The notes under the pieces: generated by a model
The model's database searches: none
Seen by the model: only the letters and a program-made list of their open reading frames with translations
Told to the model about the DNA's origin: nothing
Made by a program: the position numbers and the translations under genes
From: JBAZUK01 sp041661445
GTDB lineage: Bacteria > Chlamydiota > Chlamydiia > Chlamydiales > SM23-39
DNA: 64,000 nt
Assembly: GCA_041661445.1 (NCBI GenBank)
Contig: JBAZUK010000007.1
Coordinates: 1-64,000, forward strand
Reading direction: 5' to 3'
In this document: piece after piece, positions 36,401-45,217 of the stretch
Position numbering within the stretch: the stretch's first letter is position 1
How the letters are laid out: every line of letters begins with the position of its first letter

Positions 36401-36728
36401 ATTTATCGATTTGGTTTTTGAATATCGGGGAAAATATTATATAATTGACTGGAAGTCAAATTACTTAGGCGAAACAAGTCATGATTATAAAACTATAAAT
36501 CTTGAAGCGCAAATGCAGAAACATGATTATTTTCTGCAGGCGGCAATTTATACTAAAAGCCTGGAAAGATATTTGAAAATAAAAAATATAGATTTCGATA
36601 AACATTTTGGGGGCGTTTTTTATATTTTTTTAAGAGGATTTTTATTTGAGGAAAAATGCGGCATTTACCATTTTTTTCCTGACTTTAATTTATTGAACAA
36701 CTTGGATCAAAAGAAACTTATATGCTGA
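33477..36728 (+). CDS. recB: Exodeoxyribonuclease V beta subunit (RecB), TTG start
   Basis: RecB is the 3'-5' helicase and nuclease of RecBCD. The 1083-aa protein has Walker A EASAGSGKTF (19-28), motif Ia VTFTNAATKELKFRIR, motif II IDEFQDTDDIQFEIF, motif III LIGDPKQSIYSFRKA, motif V TTFMSKGLEYEIVFALGL, motif VI MRQFYVALTRAKYRVYVP and the C-terminal nuclease motif GFIDLVFEY...YIIDWKSNYLG. The start is TTG 33477, which has GGAGG five bases upstream and overlaps the recC stop, so translation is coupled. It overlaps recD by seven bases. Confidence 0.94.
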   Translation: MTFSVLNPNQDILGKKVLEASAGSGKTFAIEHIVVRLLLNDNPISIDQILVVTFTNAATKELKFRIRSNIEKAIRYLKGMDNENNHFEYLNSYVGNFNACSKLQDALDLFEISQIFTIHGFCFRILKEFAIDSDVIIDLKQNDHVQELMKDTITDYLKYKINPNDFSSEQIEVLLNDCRGLDNFCLKLIDSIDDVFEVDDNNRFISLYNKFNSKLKELDKIDEKSAIEIFEQVAKDYKKKTNIKKSSYVDQVKCLVSIVHEENCSIDQFKFLLKTKFSLFDFLDEGNKKVKSQSAVLHLFYQKVKEILYPIIKQALDPKILFFTITKEISKEINDMLDEKEILSFDRILLKTAKAITNQKLKEKIQNRYKAAIIDEFQDTDDIQFEIFENLFLNNTSIDAFYLIGDPKQSIYSFRKANLYTYIKATERIGNINYLDTNYRSTKALVDALNELFSENFSKNWLKLPQINKSLNYSPVKTGKAADFKFSDELAAIHFFIAEDECKTKKWPSASIEEKYFSFITKEIIKLKNQHGFADNGFAVLVKDRYQAERLKNYFEKYYINSSTARASSLKDSHALNSLIDFFSAVLNPQDINLIKIACKGPFILFDDQRIIDLETDIDIFNQFNQLKKDLQKGLGFFFSQFFISQWNGFTVLENIASKKDVSFYHDVIEIIEKMLSEENLTINKISSYFNGLLKLPEDDERLKSNQNHGLGVNILTTFMSKGLEYEIVFALGLASRTYQSSDFANHIETDAEKMRQFYVALTRAKYRVYVPLALDIKESSIKEGQFSCTEYFFNHILGSANIIKKQDILDKLNFLQEKGHVSYEFIQKASIEKVLKQENEVILQPPKILQKNYLSSSIFSFSSLKCEEEKQPFNKKNSLNLPAGANIGIVFHDILEKIILSADYENKNIKKIIKGSLEFTEFETYEESFSKIIFKAFQIPLIEEDSFCLKDVPVRNVKPEIEFMFSFPENYIKGFIDLVFEYRGKYYIIDWKSNYLGETSHDYKTINLEAQMQKHDYFLQAAIYTKSLERYLKIKNIDFDKHFGGVFYIFLRGFLFEEKCGIYHFFPDFNLLNNLDQKKLIC

Positions 36729-38443
36729 ATGTGAATCCTGAATTTGTATTTTTAGATGAATTATTAAAAAAATATTTTTTTTCGAGTATTGATATTTTGT
36801 TTTCAAATAAATTTAATCCGCAAAATGAAGATGAAGCAATTTTTTTATCTTATCTTTTTTTGATTTCCAGATCAGGCTATATCTCTCTTAAAATTGATGA
36901 GATTTCTATTTTCCCAAATCCTAATGATTTGTTTTTCGATGATTTGCTTGAAGAGAATGAACAAAAAAAAATAATTGAAAAGGTAATCATTGGTTCTAAA
37001 ACAATAAAAAAAAGTATTCTCAACTTTCCGAAAGAGGAATTATTCCCAAAATATCCTATCTGTTCTTTTAGAAATTATTATTATCTGCAAAAAAACTATG
37101 TTTTTGAAACGATAATTATTAAAAATCTCAAGCAGTTTATTAATTCAGCGCCGCAAGACCTATTTTTCCGGGAAAGTTTCTTTTCTAAAATAGATCAGGA
37201 AGAATCACTAAATGCCAAGCAAAAAGAGGCAATTAAAAAAACCTATTCAAATTCAATTAGTCTGATAACAGGAGGGCCTGGAACCGGAAAGACTCATACG
37301 GCCGCGCATTTGATTAAAATATTTATCCAGTCTTTGGAGGAATCAAAAAGAAATGAAATTAAAATAGCTGCAGCTGCTTTTACAGGAAAAGCCGCTTCAA
37401 TATTAAAATCTAAAATTCAAAGTTTTTCGAAAAATCTTTTAATAGACATAAAAACAATTCATCTTCTTTTAAACATTAAAGAAGGAAAAGAAAAATATTT
37501 TGATGACAGCCGATTAGATTACGATCTTGTGATCATAGATGAAGCTTCTATGCTTGATTTTAAATTAATGGCCTACCTGCTTCATTCAATAAAAAAAGGC
37601 TCCAGGATTGTTTTTATCGGTGACTCAAATCAATTGCCTCCTATTGCTGCAGGGAATGTTTTTACAGAACTGACAAATATGAAAAATTTAGTTACAGATT
37701 TAGATCTACCTAAGCGTTTCGAAAATCAAAAAATAATAGAAATGGCAGATGCAGTTAAAACAGAAGATGAGACCAAATTATTTTCTTTAATCGATAATGA
37801 TATCTTTTTTAATATTGATAATTTAGATGTGAAAAAAATTATTTTGGAATTTTCTGGATACAATCCATTTCATCCAACTAGTGAAAAATTGAATATTGAA
37901 AAAATTCTAGATAAAGTTAATGAATTTAAAATACTATCCTCAATTAAAAATGGACCTTGGGGGTTAGAAACTATCAATAATGAAATTTTAACCTTCTTTT
38001 TAAAAAAAGCTAAAGCTGCCGAATATTTATATATACCGGTAATTGTGACAAAGAATAATTATAAGCTTTCTCTTTTCAATGGACAGATTGGGATTCTGCA
38101 GGCCCAGGTAATTTCGAATAAATTGTCTATCTCTGCTAAATCGGATATTTATTTTAAAATAGAAGATAAGGTTGTAAATTATCCTATAGCTTCTGTTAGG
38201 GCATATGAATTGGCATATGCGATTTCAATTCATAAAAGTCAAGGTAGTGAGTTTTGTGATGCCATTATAATTTTACCAGATGGGTCACAGAATTTTGGAA
38301 AAGAACTTTTATATACAGCTATAACAAGAGTAAAAAACAATCTTAAGATTGTATCTTCAAAGATTATTCTGGAGCAATTATTAAAAAAATCATCAATAAA
38401 AAAAACTGGGATTTTAGAAAGATATTCAAATTTTTCAAACTAA
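36722..38443 (+). CDS. recD: Exodeoxyribonuclease V alpha subunit (RecD)
   Basis: RecD is the 5'-3' helicase of the complex. At 573 aa it has Walker A ITGGPGTGKTHTAAHLI (about 181-197), Ia AAAFTGKAASIL, Walker B VIIDEASMLDF, motif III FIGDSNQLPPIAAGNVF, motif V AISIHKSQGSEFCDAIIIL and motif VI LLYTAITRVKNN. It begins seven bases before the recB stop. Three overlapping genes recC-recB-recD with no spacer indicate one operon. In Chlamydia trachomatis recD is separate from recBC (CT652 against CT639-640, from memory), so the compact order here probably reflects the ancestral state. Confidence 0.94.
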   Translation: MLNVNPEFVFLDELLKKYFFSSIDILFSNKFNPQNEDEAIFLSYLFLISRSGYISLKIDEISIFPNPNDLFFDDLLEENEQKKIIEKVIIGSKTIKKSILNFPKEELFPKYPICSFRNYYYLQKNYVFETIIIKNLKQFINSAPQDLFFRESFFSKIDQEESLNAKQKEAIKKTYSNSISLITGGPGTGKTHTAAHLIKIFIQSLEESKRNEIKIAAAAFTGKAASILKSKIQSFSKNLLIDIKTIHLLLNIKEGKEKYFDDSRLDYDLVIIDEASMLDFKLMAYLLHSIKKGSRIVFIGDSNQLPPIAAGNVFTELTNMKNLVTDLDLPKRFENQKIIEMADAVKTEDETKLFSLIDNDIFFNIDNLDVKKIILEFSGYNPFHPTSEKLNIEKILDKVNEFKILSSIKNGPWGLETINNEILTFFLKKAKAAEYLYIPVIVTKNNYKLSLFNGQIGILQAQVISNKLSISAKSDIYFKIEDKVVNYPIASVRAYELAYAISIHKSQGSEFCDAIIILPDGSQNFGKELLYTAITRVKNNLKIVSSKIILEQLLKKSSIKKTGILERYSNFSN

Positions 38444-38472
38444 TAATTAAAATAGTCATTGGTAATATATTA

Positions 38473-39105
38473 TTAAAATCTTCCGCCAATACCGACGCCA
38501 AAATCAAAACCGCCTAAATATCTATGGAATGTAATATCGCTTATGTAGTCATGAACCGTTTTTTTGTCATATCTATAGTTTGCAAACAGATCAACTAAAA
38601 ACCAGCTAAATTTAATTTTTCCCCCTAATCCAAAAGTAACACCTGCAGTATGTTTTGATATTTTTGGTTCAAGGAATGGACTTTTTTGAGAGGTGTTAGT
38701 ATAAAGATAGTTTGGCGCAATTTTTACGTACATATCAAATCTAGGTTTAATCTGATATGCATAGCCTAAGCCTAAAGCAAGAGGGACTTGTGTTATAGTT
38801 GATTTGACATTTAGATCAATGCCATTAATTGTTCCTTCTTTTCTAAAGTAACCACTTTCCAGCCAAAGAAAATAGTTGCAATTAACAAAATATCCGATTT
38901 CCCCAAGAGTGATATATCCTCCAGAATAAATGTCTCTAAACACTTTGTCTTGAGGATAAAAATATGCGGGCTTATATTCTAGATACATTCCGATTCTATT
39001 GCAGCCTTTATTATCCGTTGCGAATAGGGAAGAATCGTTTAGAAAGAATAAAAATAAAAAAAAGCAAAGACAACAGCCTAAAAAATTTTTTGAATTAGAA
39101 AACAT
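38473..39105 (-). CDS. Outer-membrane beta-barrel protein
   Basis: The 210-aa protein has a signal peptide (about 1-30, with a basic start and CCLCFFLFLFFL core, ending LFA-TD) and eight or so amphipathic strands such as YITLGEIGYFV, VPLALGLGYAY, DMYVKIAPNYLYT, AGVTFGLGGKIKFS and GGFDFGVGIGGRF. The last residue is Phe and Gly-x-Gly turns are frequent, as in OmpA/OMP_b-brl barrels. Nothing points to a specific ligand. It converges with recD at a 29-base gap and has its promoter in the 145 bases before rpsT's end. Confidence 0.75.
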   Translation of the reverse strand: MFSNSKNFLGCCLCFFLFLFFLNDSSLFATDNKGCNRIGMYLEYKPAYFYPQDKVFRDIYSGGYITLGEIGYFVNCNYFLWLESGYFRKEGTINGIDLNVKSTITQVPLALGLGYAYQIKPRFDMYVKIAPNYLYTNTSQKSPFLEPKISKHTAGVTFGLGGKIKFSWFLVDLFANYRYDKKTVHDYISDITFHRYLGGFDFGVGIGGRF

Positions 39106-39204
39106 AATTATAATCTAGTGTTTCTTCGAACAAACTTGAAAGTAATAAAAAAAATTATAAAAGTCAATATTCTAAAAAAATAAACAATAGATAATACAAA
39201 AGTT

Positions 39205-39236
39205 AAAAAGCTAGCTCTTAAACGCTAGCTTTTTTT
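39205..39236 (-). terminator. rho-independent terminator downstream of rpsT
   Basis: GCTAGC (39210-39215) and GCTAGC (39224-39229) form a stem with an eight-base loop, extended by A5 on one side and T7 on the other. The minus-strand reading gives a hairpin followed by a short T run, 15 bases beyond the rpsT stop. Confidence 0.8.
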
Positions 39237-39250
39237 AATACGAAAAATAA

Positions 39251-39562
39251 TTATTTGATAGAAGCTTTAGTCATTTTCATTGCGGATCTTGATTTAACCC
39301 TATCAGCCTTGTTTTTTTTGAAAACATTCATTTTAACTGCTTTATCAGAAAGGCTAAAAACCATGTTTAGCTTTTTGGCAACTTGATCTTTATCTTCTTT
39401 TTTTTCTATAGCTGATGATAAATCTTTTATTGCTGTTTTAACCTTAGATCTCATTTCTCTGTTATTTAGGTTTCTTTTGTCGCTTTGCTGAATTCTTTTT
39501 AGTGCGGTAGGTTTTCTTTCTTTAATCGCTTTTTTTTCTTCTTTTTTTTCTGCTTCTGCCAT
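39251..39562 (-). CDS. rpsT: 30S ribosomal protein S20
   Basis: A 103-aa, strongly basic protein with the S20 pattern: KRIQQSDKRNLNNREMRSKVKTAIKDL (two parts, about 23-49), then DKAVKMNVFKKNKADRVKSRSA near the C-terminus. S20 binds 16S rRNA early in 30S assembly. The N-terminal 15 residues are a Lys/Glu extension. It is divergent from the DUF3592-like gene and rpoD; in Chlamydia rpsT (CT617) and rpoD (CT615) are also close. Confidence 0.95.
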   Translation of the reverse strand: MAEAEKKEEKKAIKERKPTALKRIQQSDKRNLNNREMRSKVKTAIKDLSSAIEKKEDKDQVAKKLNMVFSLSDKAVKMNVFKKNKADRVKSRSAMKMTKASIK

Positions 39563-39671
39563 TTTTTTCCTTTAATTTAAATTTACATGTTTTAATTCTT
39601 TAGCCTACAATTATATTCAATTTATTTTTTTTTACAAAAAAAAAACAAAATTGATTAAATTATTATAACTT

Positions 39672-40121
39672 ATGAAATATAAAATTAGCTGGTTTATAAT
39701 ATCCTGTTTTTCATTTTTTATGTTTCTTTTTTTTGCTGGGGCGGCTTTAGTAAAATTAAATTTTTATTTTAACTTAGACTCTTCGGCAAAAGCTAACATT
39801 GAAAAAATTGAAATTTTAAATTCAAAAAAAGACAGTTTTAAAATTTTTGTTGAGTATTCTTTTGTCTTTAATAATAGAATATTTTTTAAAAAACACATTT
39901 TTCAAGAAGTTTTTTTCAATCAGTTTACTGCGAATGATTTTATGAATAAAATTTCTAAACATGACATAAGAATTTGGTTTAACTTGAAAAACCCTCAAGT
40001 TTCTTCAATAGAGAAAATTTTCCCCTGGAAAAATTGTGTTTATTCATTGATAACAATGATAGTGTTTTTTTATTTTTTAATTTTAAAATATTATGTTTTA
40101 AATTTTAAAAAAAATGAATAA
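39672..40121 (+). CDS. DUF3592-like two-TM membrane protein
   Basis: 149 aa: membrane segment at about 7-29, a central soluble beta domain (VEYSFVFNNRIFFKKHIF, then IRIWFNLKNPQVSSIEKIFPW), and a second membrane segment at about 120-138. This two-helix/beta-domain layout, with a Tyr-rich strand and the xVWYNPxNP-like motif (here IWFNLKNPQ), is that of DUF3592 proteins, function unknown. It lies between rpsT and rpoD and corresponds in position to Chlamydia CT616. It has its own weak Shine-Dalgarno, and 79 bases separate it from rpoD. Confidence 0.65.
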   Translation: MKYKISWFIISCFSFFMFLFFAGAALVKLNFYFNLDSSAKANIEKIEILNSKKDSFKIFVEYSFVFNNRIFFKKHIFQEVFFNQFTANDFMNKISKHDIRIWFNLKNPQVSSIEKIFPWKNCVYSLITMIVFFYFLILKYYVLNFKKNE

Positions 40122-40135
40122 AGTTTAATTTGTGT

Positions 40136-40163
40136 TTGTCTAAATCTCTAGAGTTGATATAAT
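40136..40163 (+). promoter_or_regulatory. Candidate promoter for rpoD
   Basis: TTGTCT (40136-40141) and TATAAT (40158-40163) are separated by 16 bases, 38 bases before the rpoD start. The -10 is a full consensus; the -35 is four of six. Confidence 0.55.
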
Positions 40164-40200
40164 TTAATATAAAAATATTATCTTTTTTATTCGGAAAAAA

Positions 40201-41865
40201 ATGAACGAAATATATTTAAATGAAATAACAGATCCAAAACATCAGCAAAAAATTGAAGAATTAGTTAATCTCTCAAAAGAACAGGGGTATATTACCTATG
40301 AAGAGATAAACGAAATACTTCCAATGACTTACGATAATGCTGATCAAATAGATCAAGTGTTAATATTCTTAAGCGGCTTGGATATTCAAATATTAAATCA
40401 GGTAGAAGTCGAAAAACAGAAGGAAAGAAAAAAGGAAGCTAAGGAATTAGAAACTTTTCCGAAAAAATCAGAAGGAACCTCTGATGATCCTGTAAGAATG
40501 TATTTAAAGGAAATGGGGTCGGTCCCTCTTCTTTCCCGAGAAGAAGAAGTTGAAATTTCGAAAAGGATTGAAAAAGCGCAGCTTCAGATAGAACGAATAA
40601 TTTTGCGTTTCAGATATTCAATACGTGAGTCAATGTCTATTGCCCAATATTTAATATCAAACAAAGACAGGTTTGATAAAGTAATTGCTGAAAAAGAAAT
40701 TCTTGATAAACAGCATTATATTCAAATGCTTCCAAAGCTTTGCGATTTAATGAAAAAGGAAGATACATATTTAGAAACTTTACTCGTTCAATTAAGAGAT
40801 TATGATCTAAAAAAAGAGGAAAGAGTAAAATTAAATGAAGAATTGGAAAAATGCCGAGTTAGATCTCAGGCCTATTTAAGGTATTTTGCCTGCAAACATA
40901 ATGTTGTTGAAGATTTTGGTGAAGTGATTTTAGCTTCGTATGATAGATTTTTATATTTAGAAAAAGAAATTGAAGACTTGACTCCGAGGGCAGAAAAAAA
41001 TAAATTCGCAAAAGCGAAACTAGCTGCTGCAAAAAGAAGACTTTCTAAAAGAGAGTTAGAAGCTGGCCGTTTGATCGGCGATTTTAAAAAAGATGTGAAA
41101 ATGCTTCAGCGTTGGATGGACAAAAGCCAAGAAGCAAAAAGAGAGATGGTCGAATCAAATTTGCGTCTTGTTATATCGATAGCAAAAAAATATACAAACC
41201 GCGGTCTTTCTTTTCTTGATCTTATTCAGGAAGGAAATATGGGATTGATGAAAGCTGTTGAAAAATTTGAATATCGCCGAGGTTATAAATTTTCAACTTA
41301 TGCTACTTGGTGGATCCGTCAAGCGGTGACACGTGCTATCGCTGATCAGGCGAGAACAATTAGAATTCCAGTGCATATGATCGAAACCATAAATAAAGTT
41401 CTTCGCGGAGCTAAAAAGTTAATGATGGAAACTGGAAAAGAACCGACACCGGAAGAATTGGCAAAAGAATTGGGTTTAACTCCAGAAAGAGTTCGGGAAA
41501 TTTATAAAATTGCGCAGCATCCAATATCTCTTCAGGCTGAAGTCGGAGATGGCGGAGAATCCCAGTTTGGCGACTTTTTGGAAGATACGGCTATTGAGTC
41601 CCCTGCAGAAGCTACTGGATATTCTATTTTGAAAGATAAGTTAAATGAGGTACTGGAAACTTTAACTGATAGAGAAAGAACCGTTTTAATTGAAAGATTT
41701 GGTCTTCTTGATGGCAAACCAAAAACATTAGAAGAAGTAGGAATACGTTTTAAAGTGACAAGGGAAAGGGTTCGTCAGATCGAAGCAAAGGCTCTTAGAA
41801 AAATGAGACACCCTACCAGAGCAAAACAGCTGCAGGCGTTTTTAGATCTCATAGAAGAAGAATAA
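40201..41865 (+). CDS. rpoD: Major sigma factor RpoD (sigma66)
   Basis: The housekeeping sigma factor for RNA polymerase. In order over 554 aa: region 1.1, with a spacer; region 1.2 DDPVRMYLKEMGSVPLLSREEE; region 2 with ESNLRLVISIAKKYTNRGL, DLIQEGNMGLMKAVEKFEY and TYATWWIRQAVTRAI; region 3 RTIRIPVHMIETINKV; region 4.1 LTDRERTVLIERFGLLD; and the 4.2 helix-turn-helix VTRERVRQIEAKALRKMRHP. This matches chlamydial sigma66 in layout and length. It is followed by a strong terminator. Confidence 0.97.
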   Translation: MNEIYLNEITDPKHQQKIEELVNLSKEQGYITYEEINEILPMTYDNADQIDQVLIFLSGLDIQILNQVEVEKQKERKKEAKELETFPKKSEGTSDDPVRMYLKEMGSVPLLSREEEVEISKRIEKAQLQIERIILRFRYSIRESMSIAQYLISNKDRFDKVIAEKEILDKQHYIQMLPKLCDLMKKEDTYLETLLVQLRDYDLKKEERVKLNEELEKCRVRSQAYLRYFACKHNVVEDFGEVILASYDRFLYLEKEIEDLTPRAEKNKFAKAKLAAAKRRLSKRELEAGRLIGDFKKDVKMLQRWMDKSQEAKREMVESNLRLVISIAKKYTNRGLSFLDLIQEGNMGLMKAVEKFEYRRGYKFSTYATWWIRQAVTRAIADQARTIRIPVHMIETINKVLRGAKKLMMETGKEPTPEELAKELGLTPERVREIYKIAQHPISLQAEVGDGGESQFGDFLEDTAIESPAEATGYSILKDKLNEVLETLTDRERTVLIERFGLLDGKPKTLEEVGIRFKVTRERVRQIEAKALRKMRHPTRAKQLQAFLDLIEEE

Positions 41866-41877
41866 TTTCATTCCCTG

Positions 41878-41904
41878 AATGTAAAGCTGTTTTACATTTT
41901 TTTT
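41878..41904 (+). terminator. rho-independent terminator of rpoD
   Basis: ATGTAAA - GCTGT - TTTACAT with T8 following. The hairpin starts 13 bases after the rpoD stop. Its core is a one-base variant of the 17-base inverted repeat found at 22615 and 6294. Confidence 0.8.
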
Positions 41905-41984
41905 GATTTTCAAAAAACATTTATTCAAAAAAACTACTGTTGGTTATTAAAAATTCAGCTGATAAATTTTTATGAAGTATATAA

Positions 41985-42057
41985 TGGAGCGTATCGGAGT
42001 CGAACCGATGACCTCAACAATGCCATTGTTGCACTCTACCAATTGAGCTAACGCCCC
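41985..42057 (-). tRNA. tRNA-Ala (anticodon GGC)
   Basis: Cloverleaf on the minus strand: acceptor GGGGCGT pairs with ACGCTCC (one G-U), discriminator A; the D-arm includes TTAGCTCAATTGG; the anticodon stem is CAACA/TGTTG with loop ATGGCAT, anticodon GGC, reading GCC/GCU; the T-arm includes GGTTCGACTCC. CCA is not encoded. Confidence 0.94.
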
Positions 42058-42157
42058 AAATATTGATAAAAATAATAAAAAATTTTAGATTTTGAGAAAA
42101 GATCTTTTATCTTAATTTTATCTTTTTTAAACTGTTTTTTTAAGATAAAGGATTTTT

Positions 42158-43339
42158 ATGAAAAAGCAAACCTATATTCCCTACTTTTTTTTGATATGTT
42201 TTTTGCTTGCAATTTTAAGCTTGCCACGAAGCACAGTTGATGGATGTAGAAATATTGCTATATCTTCAATTGCTCCCCTAAGTAACTTAAAGAATTTTTT
42301 TGTTCATAATAAAAGGGATTTAAATAATTCTAATTTGTCTTCCAATCCTGAACAATTTTCCATGGAAAAAATTATTTTGGAAAATACAATGTTAAAAAAT
42401 CAATTGAATGGCGTATATGAATGGCTTTTTTTTGAAAATAGGATTGATGATCAAATTGATAAATATAAAACATTAAGTGAACATGCGGCAAAGGATTTTT
42501 TGTTAAAGGATTTTTTTCAGAGAAGAGCTGAACAATTAAAAGAAATAATTAAATCCGAATATGAGGCTATTCCAGCTAAAGTGATATTTAGAGATGCCTC
42601 TTCCTGGAGCAGTAGTTTATGGGTTAACGTTGGAGAAAAAAATAACGAAGAGCTGTCTAGACAGATTATTGCAAAAAATTCTCCTGTAGTTTTAGGTCAA
42701 AATTTAGTGGGAGTTGTCGAATTTGTCGGATATAAGTACTCAAGAGTCAGATTGATTACCGATGCCGGATTAATTCCTTCTGTTAGAGCCCTGAGGGGAA
42801 GCAGTCAGGATAATTATCTTGTAAATATTATTCAGTCTTTAAAAGATCATCTTCATTATAGAAATAATTTATTTGATTCAGATGAAGATAAAGAAAATTT
42901 TATGAATAGCTTGCTGTTAATGATGAGTAAGTTGACTGGTGGAAAAGAAGAAAAATACTTGGCTAAAGGCGAATTATATGGCTCATCAGAACCTTTTTGC
43001 AGATCTAAAGGATTGTCATTAAAAGGGGTCGGTTTTAACTATGATTATCCTGACGAAGAAGGGCCTGCGAGAGATTTAAGAACGGGTAAAATAATTGGAG
43101 AAAGCAACATTAATATAAAATCAGAGGCATTACTTGAAATAGGAGACCTTCTAGTTACTACCGGCATGGATGGTGTTTTTCCCTGTGGACTTCACGTTGC
43201 TATTGTAAAAAAAATTTGTGATTTAAATAACGGAGATTATGCTTATGAAATTGAAGCAACTCCTACAGCAACGAATTTAAACGGATTGGAAATCGTCATG
43301 ATAATGCCGCCGGTTGGATTTGAAAACCAGGATAAATGA
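42158..43339 (+). CDS. mreC: Rod shape-determining protein MreC
   Basis: MreC is the periplasmic scaffold that links MreB to peptidoglycan synthesis. The 393-aa protein has one N-terminal membrane segment (about 7-23), a coiled-coil stretch, then the MreC core with AKVIFRDASSWSSSLWVNVG (about 143-162), NSPVVLGQNLVGVVEFVGYKYSRVRLITD (a conserved barrel), and LLVTTGMDGVFPCGLHVAIV near the end. A long insertion lies between the two core parts (about 210-300). Chlamydiae use MreB-directed ring peptidoglycan for division, so MreC fits. It follows tRNA-Ala and converges with a glycerophosphotransferase-like gene. Confidence 0.88.
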   Translation: MKKQTYIPYFFLICFLLAILSLPRSTVDGCRNIAISSIAPLSNLKNFFVHNKRDLNNSNLSSNPEQFSMEKIILENTMLKNQLNGVYEWLFFENRIDDQIDKYKTLSEHAAKDFLLKDFFQRRAEQLKEIIKSEYEAIPAKVIFRDASSWSSSLWVNVGEKNNEELSRQIIAKNSPVVLGQNLVGVVEFVGYKYSRVRLITDAGLIPSVRALRGSSQDNYLVNIIQSLKDHLHYRNNLFDSDEDKENFMNSLLLMMSKLTGGKEEKYLAKGELYGSSEPFCRSKGLSLKGVGFNYDYPDEEGPARDLRTGKIIGESNINIKSEALLEIGDLLVTTGMDGVFPCGLHVAIVKKICDLNNGDYAYEIEATPTATNLNGLEIVMIMPPVGFENQDK

Positions 43340-43351
43340 ATTAGTGTATTG

Positions 43352-44404
43352 TTAAATATTGTCTAAAATTTTCTTTTTTATTTTTCCTGCTGAGGGCTCT
43401 TTTCCAAAAGCATATTCATAAATCTTTGATTGAACATCACGAGATGAGTTTTCTAAATGTTCTTCAATAAAATTGAAAATTCCGTCCCAATGCTCTTTTG
43501 GAATATTGTGACCGCATCTAAATAAATATAAACTTGGATTATCCAGGTTTTCACGATTTAAGTGATCTAAGAAAAACATTGGTCTCTTAAAACATAAAAA
43601 ATCGTAACCGATAGAAGAAAAGTCACCTAAATAAATATCACAGTTATTCAAAAGAGGATAAATGAGAGGACTTTGATGTAATAACAAAATATTCGGAGCA
43701 GAAATTTCATTGTAGATTCTGTGAAATTCAGGAGCATTTTTTGCTTCAAGATTTGGATGAATTTTTATAATTAGATTATATTTTTGGGGAAGCTGTTTAA
43801 TTATTTTCTCAAAGAAATGAAAAAAAGAAGTTGAATTTTCGTTATCTTTCCATGTTGGGGCATATAAAATCGTTTTGTTGCCACGGTCAATTTTGGAAAA
43901 AACTTCTTCATCTAATAATTTATCGTAAAATTTCTTGTGTTTTTTATAAAAAGCCAATCGATAGTTTCCAATAACTATATGCTGTTTGATTTTTGAAAAA
44001 ACATCTAGTTTCTTTAGAAGATCTGTCATATGATCTCCATATAAAAAAACGACATCTTGTTTTTCAAACAATTTAATATTGGCCGGGTTTCCGTGACCCT
44101 TGTCGGAATTTCCATGCGGGCAAAAAATCAGTTTCATATCTTTATTGTTAGCTTCCAAAAAAGCTATCTTATCTTCTGGAAACCAATAATTGCATGAAAT
44201 TAGAGCATCATAATTATTAGCTAAAAAATTTAATGAAAGGTTGGGAATGTAATGAAATTTTGTTGAAGGATAATATTTTTTTAAAAGATCCAGCATTATT
44301 TCTTCATTAACTAGAAGTTCAATATCTAAAATTTCTGCTAATGGCGCAATATGATCAAGTAGATGAAAACTGCTTCCAAAATTGACAGCAACAATTTGTT
44401 TCAT
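43352..44404 (-). CDS. CDP-glycerol glycerophosphotransferase-like protein, copy 1
   Basis: The 350-aa protein matches the TagB/TagF (Glyphos_transf) fold: FCPHGNSDKGH around 120, KTILYAPTWKDNENSTSFF, LIIKIHPNLE and DIYLGDFSSIGYDFLCFKRPMFFLD, the family's conserved His and Asp/Ser positions. These enzymes attach glycerol phosphate or related groups to wall or surface polymers. No teichoic acid pathway is expected in chlamydiae, so a surface glycan or capsule-like modification is more plausible. A paralogue with the same motifs lies at 45218-46261. Convergent with mreC (12-base gap). Confidence 0.78.
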   Translation of the reverse strand: MKQIVAVNFGSSFHLLDHIAPLAEILDIELLVNEEIMLDLLKKYYPSTKFHYIPNLSLNFLANNYDALISCNYWFPEDKIAFLEANNKDMKLIFCPHGNSDKGHGNPANIKLFEKQDVVFLYGDHMTDLLKKLDVFSKIKQHIVIGNYRLAFYKKHKKFYDKLLDEEVFSKIDRGNKTILYAPTWKDNENSTSFFHFFEKIIKQLPQKYNLIIKIHPNLEAKNAPEFHRIYNEISAPNILLLHQSPLIYPLLNNCDIYLGDFSSIGYDFLCFKRPMFFLDHLNRENLDNPSLYLFRCGHNIPKEHWDGIFNFIEEHLENSSRDVQSKIYEYAFGKEPSAGKIKKKILDNI

Positions 44405-44457
44405 AAAAACTTCAAATTTATTTGTATTTCATATTTTAGGATAAATCATGAGCATTT

Positions 44458-45089
44458 ATGCATCCAACAATTATTTCTTGTTATACTAACGACACTTTGT
44501 ATGAAGAGGAAATTAAGGATTTAATTCTTTCATGTGAGAATTTAAATTTAGAGTACAGTATTGATGGATATGATTCTCTGGAATCCTGGGAGAAAAACTG
44601 TTGTTATAAACCAAAATATATATTGAAAAAACCCTTAGGTTTAAAAAAACCGCTGCTTTGGATAGATGCTGACGGAATTGTTGTAAAAAGACTAATTTTT
44701 GATGCTGAAATCAAAAATTTAGATATAGCCTTTGTCCGAAATATGAACAAAAAAAATAATTAGGATTAATTCCCGAACAATTTACGTTAATTATAATCCC
44801 AGGTCGATTGAACTATTAAAGGCTTAGGATGATGAATGCCAAAGGCAACTTTCTGATTCAAATAAAAATAGGGAAATATGGGATCAGACATGTTTATATG
44901 AATTGTTTTTTGAGAAATTTTCCCCCGTACCTACACGCTCTTTCTGAAAAATTTTGTTATATTTTTGATGGATCTTATGATGAAAACATTAAAAATGATA
45001 TATACATCTTGCACTTTCAGGCATCGAGGAGCGCAAAAAATTTAATTATTAATAATATTCAAACGCCAAATTTTTTAAAAAATCTTTAG
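44458..45089 (+). pseudogene. Broken nucleotide-diphospho-sugar transferase-like gene
   Basis: Three reading frames are needed. 44458-44763 (frame 1) gives TIISCYTNDTLYEEEIKDLI and KPLLWIDADGIV, which resembles glycosyltransferases of the nucleotide-diphospho-sugar type; it ends in TAG at 44761. From about 44776 frame 2 continues TIYVNYNPRSIELLKA, then meets TAG at 44825-44827 where TGG (Trp) would fit, then DDECQRQLSD...EIWDQTCLYELFFEKF. From about 44915 frame 3 (to 45089) gives PPYLHALSEKFCYIFDGS...YILHFQASRSAK, the expected C-terminus. Two frameshifts and at least one nonsense codon: a dead gene, or sequence errors. Confidence 0.75.
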
Positions 45090-45217
45090 CCTTTGGAATT
45101 AAAAAAAAATTCGTTTATAAAAAGCTCTGGACAATTTACTTATATGGTTTTTGATTTTAGGCGCTTTAAAATATTTAAAATTAAGTTAAGTAATGATTTA
45201 AAATTTTAAAGAAAGGA